From an uncultured Riemerella sp. (GTDB lineage: Bacteria > Bacteroidota > Bacteroidia > Flavobacteriales > Weeksellaceae), in contig CALHQK010000104.1 of assembly GCA_938037185.1 (NCBI GenBank), forward strand, positions 1-38,029: a stretch of 38,029 bases of DNA. The letters run 5' to 3'. A program made the translations under genes and the position numbers. Under the pieces are notes generated by a model. The model had not been told where the DNA came from. It worked only from the letters and a program-made list of their open reading frames with translations, and searched no databases. Below are positions 1 to 8,446 of the stretch, piece after piece (within the stretch, counting starts at the first letter, position 1; the number at the start of each line of letters is the position of its first letter).

Positions 1-324
<324 letters not shown>

Positions 325-394
325 ATAGAGGTACTTGAGAGTGCGGAGAAGGTTTTGTCTTTGTGAAAGTTTTTGTCGCTAAATATAAAGTTAT

Positions 395-503
<109 letters not shown>

Positions 504-513
504 TTTATTTTTG

Positions 514-560
514 AACCTCTTTTTTTATCAAACGATAGAAAAAGAGGTTTTTGCGTTTTT
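514..560 (+). terminator. Intrinsic terminator of the rRNA operon
   Basis: An 11-bp perfect stem pairs 514-524 with 539-549 around a 14-nt loop. It is followed by a T-rich tract (548-560) interrupted by GCG. It sits about 10 bases after the 5S gene and would end rRNA transcription. Confidence 0.85.
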
Positions 561-680
561 TATTGATTTTGAATTGAACGCTTGTTATAGGAAAGAAGTT
601 TTTGTTTGATAGGAAAGGAGGAGAGAGGATTACTTGAATTTTATTGAAGAAATAATGTAAAATTTAATAAAATAACAATA

Positions 681-883
681 ATGAAGTTTAGAGAAAATGA
701 TGTTATCGTATCAGTAGTGGATATATCGCCAATTATAAGGAAAGGTACAAAAGGTGTCATATTATCTATTTTAGAGGAAGATAAAGTATTTTAGTAGAAT
801 AATTTGTTGATGAAAAAGGAGATACGATAGGAAATGGAATGGAAACGGTCTATGCCTATCAAATAATAAAATACAATCAATAA
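681..883 (+). pseudogene. Decayed DUF4926-like small gene
   Basis: The ATG at 681 opens a 37-codon frame that stops at 792-794. Shifting back by one base at that point gives LVE, then an in-frame TAA (800-802), then FVDEKGDTIGNGM and onward to a stop at 881-883. Read together, the pieces give a protein of about 65 residues with the pattern ND-V-V...I-P.I.KGTKG-I...VEFVDE.G. This resembles DUF4926-type small proteins, some of which are encoded next to toxins. One frameshift plus one extra stop suggest real decay rather than a single sequencing error. The family assignment is by eye. No promoter or RBS was recognised. Confidence 0.5.
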
Positions 884-903
884 TCATCTATTAAAGCAAT
901 GAA

Positions 904-987
904 ATGTCTTTAAAAAGCTATAATCAGGGTAAGGAAAAATACAAGAATGGCTCTAATAACAAAAGAAATAAGGCAAATTTAAAATAA
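904..987 (+). CDS. Small 27-residue ORF, possibly a gene remnant
   Basis: A 27-codon frame plus stop encodes a Lys/Asn-rich peptide that includes SLKSYNQGKEKYKNG. Its stop codon ends one base before the ATG of the next gene, a spacing typical of coupled gene pairs. An in-frame stop at 892-894 blocks any upstream extension. It could be the tail left by deletion of a longer gene, for example a toxin C-terminus preceding its immunity gene, or it could be chance. I do not recognise a family. Confidence 0.25.
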   Translation: MSLKSYNQGKEKYKNGSNNKRNKANLK

Positions 988-988
988 T

Positions 989-1462
989 ATGGATGTAAAT
1001 ACAGCTGTTATCAACTTTCATAAGTTTTTAATAAATAGTTATGAAATATTAAAAAATATAGAAAATAATGAAAAGTTTGAAGAAATTCAGAATGACTTTT
1101 ACCAAACAAACTGGGAGCTTTTAGTAGAATCTATTGTTTGTACCAGCGGGAAAGAGTATTTATCAGAATATGGGCAGGGAGCAGATTGTAATCCACAAAG
1201 CAGCAGGGTTAGTTTTCCCGATAAAAGAGCAAATACTAAAATTATATGTAAAAAATCAAACCAAAATATAGAAATAAAAGACATTATTTCAGGCACCTCT
1301 ATTGAAGTTGAAAATTATTATTTTAATAGTTTTATGGATATTAACGATGATGACATAAAAAATAGCGGAGCATATCGATACATTAAATTAGAACATAATA
1401 TATTTGATGAGTATGTAATAGTAGAATTCGCTAATATTATATTTTGCAAAATAGAATGCTAA
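989..1462 (+). CDS. Unrecognised 157-residue protein
   Basis: I do not recognise this protein. It has no signal peptide or membrane segment and so should be cytoplasmic. It is rich in Asn, Lys, Ile and Glu, with a predicted helical N-terminal part (about 1-55), a polar middle with GADCNPQSSRVSFP (about 64-77) and a hydrophobic C-terminal end FANIIFCKIEC. Base composition is AT-rich, like the rest of the patch behind the rRNA operon. Its neighbours are a decayed DUF4926-like gene and a one-base-spaced mini-ORF. Size, solubility and context would suit an orphan immunity protein of a polymorphic toxin, but that is speculation. No clear promoter was seen. Confidence 0.65.
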   Translation: MDVNTAVINFHKFLINSYEILKNIENNEKFEEIQNDFYQTNWELLVESIVCTSGKEYLSEYGQGADCNPQSSRVSFPDKRANTKIICKKSNQNIEIKDIISGTSIEVENYYFNSFMDINDDDIKNSGAYRYIKLEHNIFDEYVIVEFANIIFCKIEC

Positions 1463-1500
1463 TATCTCAAGTGTATTTCCATAGTTACTGAGATTTTTCT

Positions 1501-1652
1501 CAAGGCTTACGAAAAATTTACGCAAGGCTTACGGAAATTTTCTTCGTGGCTGATGGAAGTTTTCTTGAAGACTGATGGAGGAAAGTTTGAGGGCTTACGG
1601 AAGGTTTGTGTGGAGCTTATGAGCGTTTTCTTTGAAGCCGATGGGAAACACC
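1501..1652 (+). repeat. 22-bp degenerate tandem repeat (seven units)
   Basis: Seven imperfect units of exactly 22 bp run through the gap between the 157-residue gene and glnN. The first C of the GGCTTACGGAA-type core falls at 1506, 1528, 1550, 1572, 1594, 1616 and 1638. The consensus is roughly GGCTTACGGAAGTTTTCTTGA. The spacing is kept although the sequence drifts (TTACGG, TGATGG, TTATGA, CGATGG). The CTTACGGAA core resembles the CTTACAGAA arm of the 42-bp arrays at 5762 and 19775, so the families may be related. No ORF is supported here. Confidence 0.75.
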
Positions 1653-1731
1653 AGTTAATAATATTCCAATTATATCATTATAATTGATAAAAAAACAAAT
1701 TCAAAAACATAAATATATTTCTGCTAGGGTG

Positions 1732-1764
1732 TTGTAATTTTTTTTAATGTTTTTTGTAATTTTG
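1732..1764 (+). promoter_or_regulatory. Bacteroidetes-type promoter for glnN
   Basis: The -7 element TAATTTTG (TAnnTTTG) lies at 1757-1764, with TTG at 1732-1734, 22 bases upstream, as the -33 element. It would start transcription about 15-17 bases before the glnN ATG. Confidence 0.6.
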
Positions 1765-1784
1765 CCCCTATAAAAATATGGTCT

Positions 1785-3983
1785 ATGTCTAAATTAAGAT
1801 TCAGTGCGCTGGAGAGACTCCCTTTTATCAATTATAGAAAAGATAATTTTGTAGAAACACCGCCCAAATTATCAGAATTATTTTGTGAAAATGTATTTTC
1901 CGAAGAGAAAATGCGTGAATTTTTGACCAAAGAAGCCTTCACAGCCGTGATAGATGCCATGAAGAATGGAACTAAAATCCAAAGGTCAGTAGCAGACCAA
2001 GTGGCTCTCGGCATGAAAAACTGGGCGATGACCAAAGGCGTTACTCACTACACGCATTGGTTTCAGCCATTGACAGGAACTACTGCTGAAAAACATGATA
2101 CTTTTTTCACGCCGATAGGTGAGGGCAAGGCTATGGAGCGCTTTAACGGAGCGAACCTTATTCAGCAGGAGCCAGACGCTTCTTCTTTTCCTAATGGAGG
2201 AATTAGAAACACCTTTGAGGCGAGAGGCTATACCGCTTGGGATCCTACTTCTCCAGCGTTTATTATGGGAACTACCCTTTGTATTCCTTCTATTTTTATT
2301 TCCTATACAGGCGAAACATTGGATTACAAAGCTCCACTTTTGAGAGCGTTACACGCTGTGGATGAGGCGGCTACAGAGGTTTGTCAGTATTTTGATAAAA
2401 ATGTAACCAAAGTTACGGCTACACTTGGCTGGGAGCAAGAATATTTCCTTGTAGATTCGGCGCTTTTTAAGACCAGACCAGACCTTTTGATGACAGGGAA
2501 AACCCTTTTGGGACACTCGCCAGCGAAGGGACAGCAGCTGGAAGATCATTATTTTGGTTCTATCCCTACCCGTGTGATGAATTTTATGAAGGAATTAGAG
2601 ATAGAATGCGTGAAATTGGGCATCCCTGTATCTACAAGACATAATGAAAATGCACCCAATCAATACGAACTTGCGCCAATGTTTGAGGAAGCGAATGTGG
2701 CAGTTGACCATAATTCCCTGTTGATGGATTTGATGGCGAGAATAGCGCACAAGCATCATTTTCATATACTTTTCCATGAAAAACCATTTGCAGGAGTCAA
2801 TGGAAGTGGAAAACATAACAACTGGTCGCTCTCTACCAATACAGGCGAAAACCTTCTGAGCCCAGGGAAAAACCCCAAAAAAAATCTTCAGTTTTTGACA
2901 TTTTTTGTAAATGTGATTAAGGCAGTGAATGAATATGCAGACCTTCTTCGTGCAGGGATTGCCACTGCGGGGAATGACTATCGTCTCGGAGCGAATGAGG
3001 CGCCGCCGGCGATTATTTCTGTGTTTATCGGTTCTCAGCTTTATGGAGTTTTGGAGGAGTTGGAAAAAGTGAGTGAGGGGAAACTTAGCCCTGATGAAAA
3101 ATATGATTTAAAACTAAATGTAGTCGGCAAAATTCCTGAAATTCTGCTGGACAATACGGATAGAAACCGAACTTCGCCATTTGCTTTCACGGGGAATAAA
3201 TTTGAGATACGAGCGGTGGGTTCTTCGGCGAACTGCGCAGAGGCGATGACTATCATGAATTCCATCATGGCAAAACAGCTTCGTGTCTTTAAAAAGGAAG
3301 TAGATGCTTTGATAGAAGAAAAAGGACTGAAAAAAGATGAGGCTATATTTAATGTGCTGAGAGAATACATCAAGCAGTCTAAAAATATAATGTTCGAAGG
3401 GGACGGCTATTCCGAAGACTGGGTAAAAGAAGCCAAAAAGCGAGGGCTTAGCAACCTAAAAACTACGCCAGAGGCTTTGAAAAGAGAATTAGACCCGAAA
3501 TTCATCAGCATGTATGAAGAAATGGGAATCTACACTCAGCGTGAAATAGAGGCGAGAAACGAAATCAAATTAGAAAAATACAGCAATATCGTAGGAATAG
3601 AGGCGAAAGTGCTGGCAGATGTCGCGAGAAACCACATCATTCCATCAGCATTGAAATATCAGAATAGGCTGATAGACAATGTAAAAGGGCTGAAAGAAAT
3701 CTATGGCGAAAAGGACTTTAGACCTTTGGCAAAAGAGCAGATGAATCTGATAGAGAGGATTTCTCACAATGTCCACCAAATAAAAATAGGCGTGGATGAA
3801 CTTTTGGAAGCTAAGAAAAAAGCCCAATCTATAAAGGATAATCAAAAACAAGCAGAAGCATTTTGTCAGGAAGTGAAGCCGCTTTTCTCAAAAATACGAG
3901 AAGCATCAGACGCATTAGAAATGATGGTGGATGACGAGCTTTGGCCAATGACCAAATACCGCGAACTGCTCTTTACGAAATAA
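1785..3983 (+). CDS. glnN: Glutamine synthetase type III (GlnN)
   Basis: It makes glutamine from glutamate, ammonia and ATP in the cytoplasm. The 732-residue length fits type III enzymes (about 700-730), which are much longer than GlnA type I (about 470). The N-terminal GSIII-specific region includes VTHYTHWFQPLTG (about 86-98). The catalytic part carries NENAPNQYELAP (about 286-297) and HEKPFAGVNGSGKHNNW (about 331-347). The long C-terminal helical tail is typical of the class. The ATG at 1785 is chosen because the ATG at 1778 runs into a stop after four codons. It is monocistronic: its own promoter lies at 1732-1764 and a strong terminator follows two bases after the stop. No adjacent PII or regulator gene is present. 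Confidence 0.95.
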   Translation: MSKLRFSALERLPFINYRKDNFVETPPKLSELFCENVFSEEKMREFLTKEAFTAVIDAMKNGTKIQRSVADQVALGMKNWAMTKGVTHYTHWFQPLTGTTAEKHDTFFTPIGEGKAMERFNGANLIQQEPDASSFPNGGIRNTFEARGYTAWDPTSPAFIMGTTLCIPSIFISYTGETLDYKAPLLRALHAVDEAATEVCQYFDKNVTKVTATLGWEQEYFLVDSALFKTRPDLLMTGKTLLGHSPAKGQQLEDHYFGSIPTRVMNFMKELEIECVKLGIPVSTRHNENAPNQYELAPMFEEANVAVDHNSLLMDLMARIAHKHHFHILFHEKPFAGVNGSGKHNNWSLSTNTGENLLSPGKNPKKNLQFLTFFVNVIKAVNEYADLLRAGIATAGNDYRLGANEAPPAIISVFIGSQLYGVLEELEKVSEGKLSPDEKYDLKLNVVGKIPEILLDNTDRNRTSPFAFTGNKFEIRAVGSSANCAEAMTIMNSIMAKQLRVFKKEVDALIEEKGLKKDEAIFNVLREYIKQSKNIMFEGDGYSEDWVKEAKKRGLSNLKTTPEALKRELDPKFISMYEEMGIYTQREIEARNEIKLEKYSNIVGIEAKVLADVARNHIIPSALKYQNRLIDNVKGLKEIYGEKDFRPLAKEQMNLIERISHNVHQIKIGVDELLEAKKKAQSIKDNQKQAEAFCQEVKPLFSKIREASDALEMMVDDELWPMTKYRELLFTK

Positions 3984-3984
3984 A

Positions 3985-4025
3985 AGAAACTCAGTATCAA
4001 TCTTTGGTACTGAGTTTCTCTTTTT
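3985..4025 (+). terminator. Intrinsic terminator after glnN
   Basis: A 12-bp perfect stem (3985-3996 with 4008-4019) with an 11-nt loop is followed by CTCTTTTT. It lies just after the glnN stop and between two convergent genes, so it may also act on porX transcripts from the other strand. Confidence 0.85.
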
Positions 4026-4056
4026 AACAATTAAATAAAAATTATGATGAAAAAAA

Positions 4057-5601
4057 CTATTTTCTTGGTTCCAGCACACTGAACGGAATAATAATCTCTT
4101 CTAGGGAAATTCCGCCGTGCTGATAGGTATCTTTGTAATAATTTACAAAATGGTTGTAATTTTTAGGGTAAGCAAAAAAGAAATTATTCTTTGCAAAAAT
4201 ATATTTGCTGCTTACATTTCCTTTGGGCAGGAAGAGTTTCTCTGGGTTGGCAATCGCCCATACATCGCGGTCTTCGTAGGTAAGGCTGCGTCCTGTTTTG
4301 TAGCGTATATTGGTAGAGGTCTCTCTGTCGCCCACCACTCTGCTGGGTTTTTTTACATAAATCATTCCGTGGTCGGTAGTGATTACTAAGCGGTAGTTGT
4401 TCTCCGCGGCGATTCTTATAATCTTTATTAAAGATGAATTTTCAAACCAGTTGAGCGTAAGTGACCTGAAAGTCTTGTCATCTCTTATCAGCTGATCTAC
4501 GATTACATTATCTGTCTTTGCATGGGAGAGGATGTCTATGAAATTATAGACAATTACCAGCAGGTCGTGGTTTTTGTACTGCCCAAAGTCGTCCAATGTT
4601 TTTTGTTCAAAATCCGAATTGAGGATTTTTATGTATTTGGATGTTTTTGCCTGCAAGCCGAGGCGCTTCATCTGGTCTCTTAGGAAATCGTGTTCAAATT
4701 CGTTTTTGTTTCCTTCCTCATTGTCATTAAACCATTTGTCGGGATATTTCTTTTCTATTTCTGATGGGAGAAGCCCCGCGAAGAAAGCATTTCTTGCGTA
4801 TTGTGTAGCCGTAGGCAAGATGCTGTATAAATAATCCTCCGAAACTTTATTATAAAACTTAGTGAATAGCGGCTCTATTACTTTCCATTGGTCATATCTC
4901 AGGTTGTCTATTACTAATAGAAGTGTTTTGCCTTTTTCTACTTCGGGTTTTATTTTCTCTTTGAAGAGGGTGTGGTTCATCAGAGGCTTGTCATTTGAAT
5001 TTAGCCAGTCTTCATAGTTGTTTTCTATAAACTTGGCAAACTGTATGTTGGCTTCCTCTTTTTGGTTTTGGAGCAGGTCGGCAAAGTCGTTATCAAAAAC
5101 TTTATCAAATTTTATCTCCCAGTTTAGTATTTTTTTATAATATTCTGCCCAGTCTTGGTAAGTCCTCAGGGTAGAAAGTTCCATGCTTAGGTTTCGGAAT
5201 TCCTGCTGATATTCGGTAATGGTTTTTTGCTCCACCAGTGTGTCTTGGTGCAGATTTTTTTTCAAGGAGAGTAGTATCTGGCTTGGGTTTACGGGTTTCA
5301 GGATATAGTCATCTATCTGCGAACCGATGGCCTGTTCCATGATGTGTTCTTCTTCATTTTTGGTCACCATTACTATTTTTATATTCGTATTCAGGTCTTT
5401 TATCATCGGGATGGCTTCCAGACCAGAGATGCCCGGCATGTTTTCATCCAGAAGGACTAAATGGAAAGGTTCTTTTTCTATCAGCCCGAGTGCTTCATTT
5501 ACATTATTTACGGCAGTAATCTCATACCCCTTGTTTTCCAGAAACACGATGTGTGGTTTCAGGAGTTCTATCTCGTCATCTATCCAAAGTATTTTTGACA
5601 T
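4057..5601 (-). CDS. porX: PorX, type IX secretion response regulator with PglZ domain
   Basis: PorX is the response-regulator half of the PorX/PorY system controlling type IX secretion genes in Bacteroidetes. The 514-residue protein has an N-terminal receiver domain (about 1-118) with acidic pair D8/D9, phospho-acceptor D52 in LLDENMPG and K102 in ILKPVNP. A helical linker (about 120-205) follows, then a C-terminal PglZ domain of the alkaline-phosphatase superfamily (about 220-510). The PglZ domain includes LLLVIDNLRYDQW, the PTATQYARNA threonines (T266 is the likely nucleophile) and TTDHGM. In place of a DNA-binding domain PorX carries this nucleotide/phosphodiester-acting domain. A longer frame from a TTG at 5658 was rejected because it overlaps the promoter at 5656-5663 and adds 19 non-conserved residues. 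No porY is in view. Confidence 0.93.
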   Translation of the reverse strand: MSKILWIDDEIELLKPHIVFLENKGYEITAVNNVNEALGLIEKEPFHLVLLDENMPGISGLEAIPMIKDLNTNIKIVMVTKNEEEHIMEQAIGSQIDDYILKPVNPSQILLSLKKNLHQDTLVEQKTITEYQQEFRNLSMELSTLRTYQDWAEYYKKILNWEIKFDKVFDNDFADLLQNQKEEANIQFAKFIENNYEDWLNSNDKPLMNHTLFKEKIKPEVEKGKTLLLVIDNLRYDQWKVIEPLFTKFYNKVSEDYLYSILPTATQYARNAFFAGLLPSEIEKKYPDKWFNDNEEGNKNEFEHDFLRDQMKRLGLQAKTSKYIKILNSDFEQKTLDDFGQYKNHDLLVIVYNFIDILSHAKTDNVIVDQLIRDDKTFRSLTLNWFENSSLIKIIRIAAENNYRLVITTDHGMIYVKKPSRVVGDRETSTNIRYKTGRSLTYEDRDVWAIANPEKLFLPKGNVSSKYIFAKNNFFFAYPKNYNHFVNYYKDTYQHGGISLEEIIIPFSVLEPRK

Positions 5602-5655
5602 ATTATAATAATTGATTAATTTTAAACAAAACCCATCTGCGGTTTTATTCTGTGC

Positions 5656-5663
5656 CAAAGATA
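5656..5663 (-). promoter_or_regulatory. -7 promoter element of porX
   Basis: TATCTTTG on the minus strand matches TAnnTTTG. It would give a leader of about 50 bases before the ATG at 5601. No convincing -33 element was seen. Confidence 0.5.
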
Positions 5664-5761
5664 GAATAAATGTAGGTTAAAAATTATTAAATAAAACGGG
5701 CAAAGCGTTAAATATTAGTTAATGTTCCTTTGTTCCGCCTTTTTCTTTTTCTTAAAAAAAC

Positions 5762-6010
5762 TTACAGAAGCTTCCCGCAGAGTTGTTTTGCCTTTCTGTA
5801 AATTTACAGAAGCTTCCCGCAAGTTGTTTGGGCTTTCTGTAAACTTACAGAAGCTTCCCGTAGAGTTGTTTTACCTTTCTGTAAAATGACAGAAGCTTCC
5901 CGCAAGTTGTTTGAGCTTTCTGTAAAATGACAGAAGGTCGCCGCAAAGTTGTTTTGCCTTTCTGTAAAATGACGGAAGGTCGCCGCAAAGCTGTTTTACC
6001 TTTCTGTCAA
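5762..6010 (+). repeat. 41/42-bp palindromic tandem array, six units
   Basis: Six units start with ACAGAA or ACGGAA at 5764, 5806, 5847, 5889, 5930 and 5972, giving spacings of 42, 41, 42, 41 and 42. Each unit reads arm (ACAGAAG), core (CCGCAAAGTTGTTTT-like) and opposite arm (CTTTCTGT). Adjacent units therefore meet in palindromes such as TTCTGTAAATTTACAGAA at 5794-5811, which is perfect over 18 bp. Unit 6 has ACGGAA facing TTCTGT. The array fills the space between the divergent genes porX and the HD protein and ends about 70 bases before the HD promoter. The alternation of 41 and 42 breaks any reading frame, so it is not coding. It is the same family, in the same orientation, as 19775-20150. 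Confidence 0.9.
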
Positions 6011-6077
6011 AATGAAAGAAATCCGCCCATGCTGAAATAAAACCAATTGATATGCAATGCTTTTCCTGATAAATGAG

Positions 6078-6085
6078 TATCTTTG
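6078..6085 (+). promoter_or_regulatory. -7 promoter element of the HD-domain gene
   Basis: TATCTTTG matches TAnnTTTG and lies 17 bases before the ATG at 6103. It overlaps the upstream in-frame ATG at 6073, which argues that translation starts at 6103. No good -33 element was seen. Confidence 0.6.
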
Positions 6086-6102
6086 CCCTTATTTTTCATC
6101 CC

Positions 6103-7317
6103 ATGCGCAATAAATTGAAAATCATAAACGACCCCGTACACGGATTTATAAAAATCCCCCACGAAATTTTGTTTGACATCATAGAACACCCTTACTTCCA
6201 GCGCCTCCGCCGGATTTCGCAGACTGGGCTGCTCAGTTCCATTTTCCCTGGTGCTACCCATACGCGGTTTCACCATGCCATAGGCGCGATGCACCTCATG
6301 TACACGGCATTAGAAACTTTGAAGCTGAAAGGAATTGCCATAAGCAGAGAGGAAGAAAAATCTGCCATGCTTGCCATTTTGCTTCACGATATAGGGCATG
6401 GGCCTTTTTCGCATGCTCTGGAAAATATGCTGATGGACAGCTGGCATCATGAGAAATTGTCATTGTTATTACTAAAAGAACTGAATGAAGAATATAGCGG
6501 AGAACTTTCTATGGCGATAGAAATGTTTCAGGGGAGGTATCATCGTAAATTTTTTAATCAATTGATTTCTTCGCAGCTGGATGTGGATAGATTAGATTAC
6601 TTAAAACGAGACAGCTTCTACACCGGTGCCGCCGAAGGGAATATCAACACACAGAGGATACTCTCTATGATAAATGTCTGCGAAGATGAACTCGCCGTAG
6701 ATGAAAAAGGAATTTATTCCATAGAGCAGTATCTCACCGCGCGGATGTTCATGTACTGGCAGGTGTATTTCCACAAGGCGGCTGTAATCGCAGAAAATCT
6801 TTTGGTAAAAATCATGGGTCGCGCGAAATATCTTGTAAATGAAGGCTGGGACATACAGGCGCCAGAGAATTTAAAGTATTTTTTATACAAAACCGATTTC
6901 CACGAAGCGGATAAAGAGGACATCAGAAGATTTACAGAACTGGATGATACAGATGTTATTCAGGCAATTAAACTTTGGGAACACAGCGCGGACTTTGTCC
7001 TCTCTTACCTCTGCAAAACCGTAATCAAAAGAAGATTTCCTAAAATAGAATCTTCTCCTGAGCCGTTTTCGGAGAAAATAATTCAAGATAAAATACAGAA
7101 AACCAACCGCTTCTTCGGAATAACCGAAGGGGAATTTATCATAGACCACATCGCACGGCATCTCCTGCCTTATGACAAGATGCACCAGCCTATTTTTCTG
7201 ATTCAGAGAAACGGAAACAGAGTTGCTTTAGACCAAGCGGAAAGCCAGATATTATCTTCCAAGCTCAACGAAAGAAGCGCGAGATATGTGCTGTCTTTCC
7301 CAAGAGAAATTTTATAA
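6103..7317 (+). CDS. HD-domain phosphohydrolase (dNTPase-like)
   Basis: The 404-residue cytoplasmic protein belongs to the HD superfamily of metal-dependent phosphohydrolases, close to the dGTPase/SAMHD1-like group. The opening INDPVHGFIKIP is typical. Metal ligands are visible as H57 in HTRFHHAIG, H95-D96 in LLHDIGHGPFSH and an Asp in LDVDRLDYLKRD (about 170). The substrate is not evident; a nucleoside triphosphate or nucleotide second messenger is likely by family. The start at 6103 (MRNKLKIIND) is preferred over 6073 because the -7 element at 6078-6085 covers the earlier start. It lies 97 bases before lpxD, which has its own promoter. Such HD genes often sit directly upstream of lpxD in flavobacteria. 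Confidence 0.85.
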   Translation: MRNKLKIINDPVHGFIKIPHEILFDIIEHPYFQRLRRISQTGLLSSIFPGATHTRFHHAIGAMHLMYTALETLKLKGIAISREEEKSAMLAILLHDIGHGPFSHALENMLMDSWHHEKLSLLLLKELNEEYSGELSMAIEMFQGRYHRKFFNQLISSQLDVDRLDYLKRDSFYTGAAEGNINTQRILSMINVCEDELAVDEKGIYSIEQYLTARMFMYWQVYFHKAAVIAENLLVKIMGRAKYLVNEGWDIQAPENLKYFLYKTDFHEADKEDIRRFTELDDTDVIQAIKLWEHSADFVLSYLCKTVIKRRFPKIESSPEPFSEKIIQDKIQKTNRFFGITEGEFIIDHIARHLLPYDKMHQPIFLIQRNGNRVALDQAESQILSSKLNERSARYVLSFPREIL

Positions 7318-7399
7318 AAAAAATAGAAAAATTTTATATGAAATAAATTGATTTTTCGTAGATTTGAAACAAAATTTATTTAGTAAATAGGATTTTTCT

Positions 7400-7407
7400 T
7401 ATCTTTG
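7400..7407 (+). promoter_or_regulatory. -7 promoter element of the lpx operon
   Basis: TATCTTTG lies only seven bases before the lpxD ATG, so the predicted mRNA leader is just a few bases. A -33 match at the usual spacing was not found. Confidence 0.55.
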
Positions 7408-7414
7408 CACGATT

Positions 7415-8446
7415 ATGGAGTTTACAGCTGCTGAAATAGCTGGTCTTATCAAAGGAAAAGTAATTGGAGACCAAGGAGTAAAAGTTCATGGGTTTTCCCC
7501 TATAGAAGAGGGAAAGCATGGACATTTGTCTTTTATTGCGAATGAAAAATTTGCACATTTTCTACACTCTACGGAGTGTTCTGTGCTTATTGTTTCAAAA
7601 AATCTTTTGAAAGAAGAAAATTATAAGCCAGTCATCATAGAAGTGGAAGATGCATATCTTGCGTTCCAAGTTTTGATGAATCTTTATCAGCAGATGACTG
7701 AAAAGAAAAAAGGAATAGAAGGGCAGAGTTTTATTCATAAAACGGCTGTTTTAGGTGAGGATGTTTATGTGGGAGCGTTTACTTATATTTCGGAAAATGT
7801 AACGATTGGTGATGGTGTTCAGCTTGCTCCTCAGGTTTTCATTGGTAAAAATGTGAAAATCGGTAAAAACTCTAAAATAGACAGCGGTGCGAAAATCTAT
7901 GACGGCTGTATCATTGGAGAAAATTGCGTTGTCCACTCTAATACTGTGGTAGGTGGAGATGGATTTGGTTTTCAGCCTACACCAAACGGATATGATAAAA
8001 TCCCACAGCTGGGAAATGTAATCATAGAAAACAATGTAGAAATAGGTTCTAACTGTAGTATTGACAGGGCTACCATAGGTTCTACCATAATAGGAGAAGG
8101 GACTAAAATAGACAACCTTATCCAAATCGCACACAATGTGAAAATTGGAAAAAACAATGTGATTGCTGCGCAGGCAGGAATTGCAGGTTCTACTACCATT
8201 GGCAATTGGAATATGATCGGTGGTCAAGTGGGAATTGTAGGACATATCAACATAGGAAATCAAGTGAAAATACAAGCACAAAGTGGTGTGAATAAAAATG
8301 TAAAAGATGGTGAGGCACTGTACGGAGCGCCAGCCATAGATGCAGGAGACTACCGAAGAAATTATGTGCATTTCAGAAACTTGACAGAAATAGTAAAAAG
8401 AATAAATCAATTAGAAAATAACTCAAAAGATAAAACTAATGAGTGA
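7415..8446 (+). CDS. lpxD: UDP-3-O-acylglucosamine N-acyltransferase (LpxD)
   Basis: It adds the second 3-hydroxyacyl chain from acyl-ACP to UDP-3-O-acylglucosamine, the third step of lipid A synthesis, in the cytoplasm. The 343 residues comprise an N-terminal uridine-binding domain (about 1-100), a left-handed beta-helix of hexapeptide repeats (about 105-315) and a C-terminal helix. The catalytic His is H240 in QIAHNVKIG and the second conserved His is H277 in IVGHINIG, close to H239 and H276 of E. coli LpxD. The N-terminus MEFTAAEIAGLIKG is a normal LpxD start. It is the first gene of lpxD-lpxC/fabZ-lpxA-efp-lpxD2 and overlaps lpxC by 8 bases. Confidence 0.96.
   Translation: MEFTAAEIAGLIKGKVIGDQGVKVHGFSPIEEGKHGHLSFIANEKFAHFLHSTECSVLIVSKNLLKEENYKPVIIEVEDAYLAFQVLMNLYQQMTEKKKGIEGQSFIHKTAVLGEDVYVGAFTYISENVTIGDGVQLAPQVFIGKNVKIGKNSKIDSGAKIYDGCIIGENCVVHSNTVVGGDGFGFQPTPNGYDKIPQLGNVIIENNVEIGSNCSIDRATIGSTIIGEGTKIDNLIQIAHNVKIGKNNVIAAQAGIAGSTTIGNWNMIGGQVGIVGHINIGNQVKIQAQSGVNKNVKDGEALYGAPAIDAGDYRRNYVHFRNLTEIVKRINQLENNSKDKTNE

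Noticed and set aside
325..394. tRNA gene between 23S and 5S rRNA
   Set aside because: The spacer is about 70 bases and shows no cloverleaf or TpsiC-like box.
6073..6102. Upstream ATG for the HD gene
   Set aside because: It overlaps the TATCTTTG promoter element at 6078-6085, and the added ten residues are not part of the conserved start.
7751..8410. 219-codon minus-strand ORF
   Set aside because: It is antisense to the well-supported lpxD gene, with an amino-acid composition rich in His, Tyr, Ser and Cys and no family likeness.
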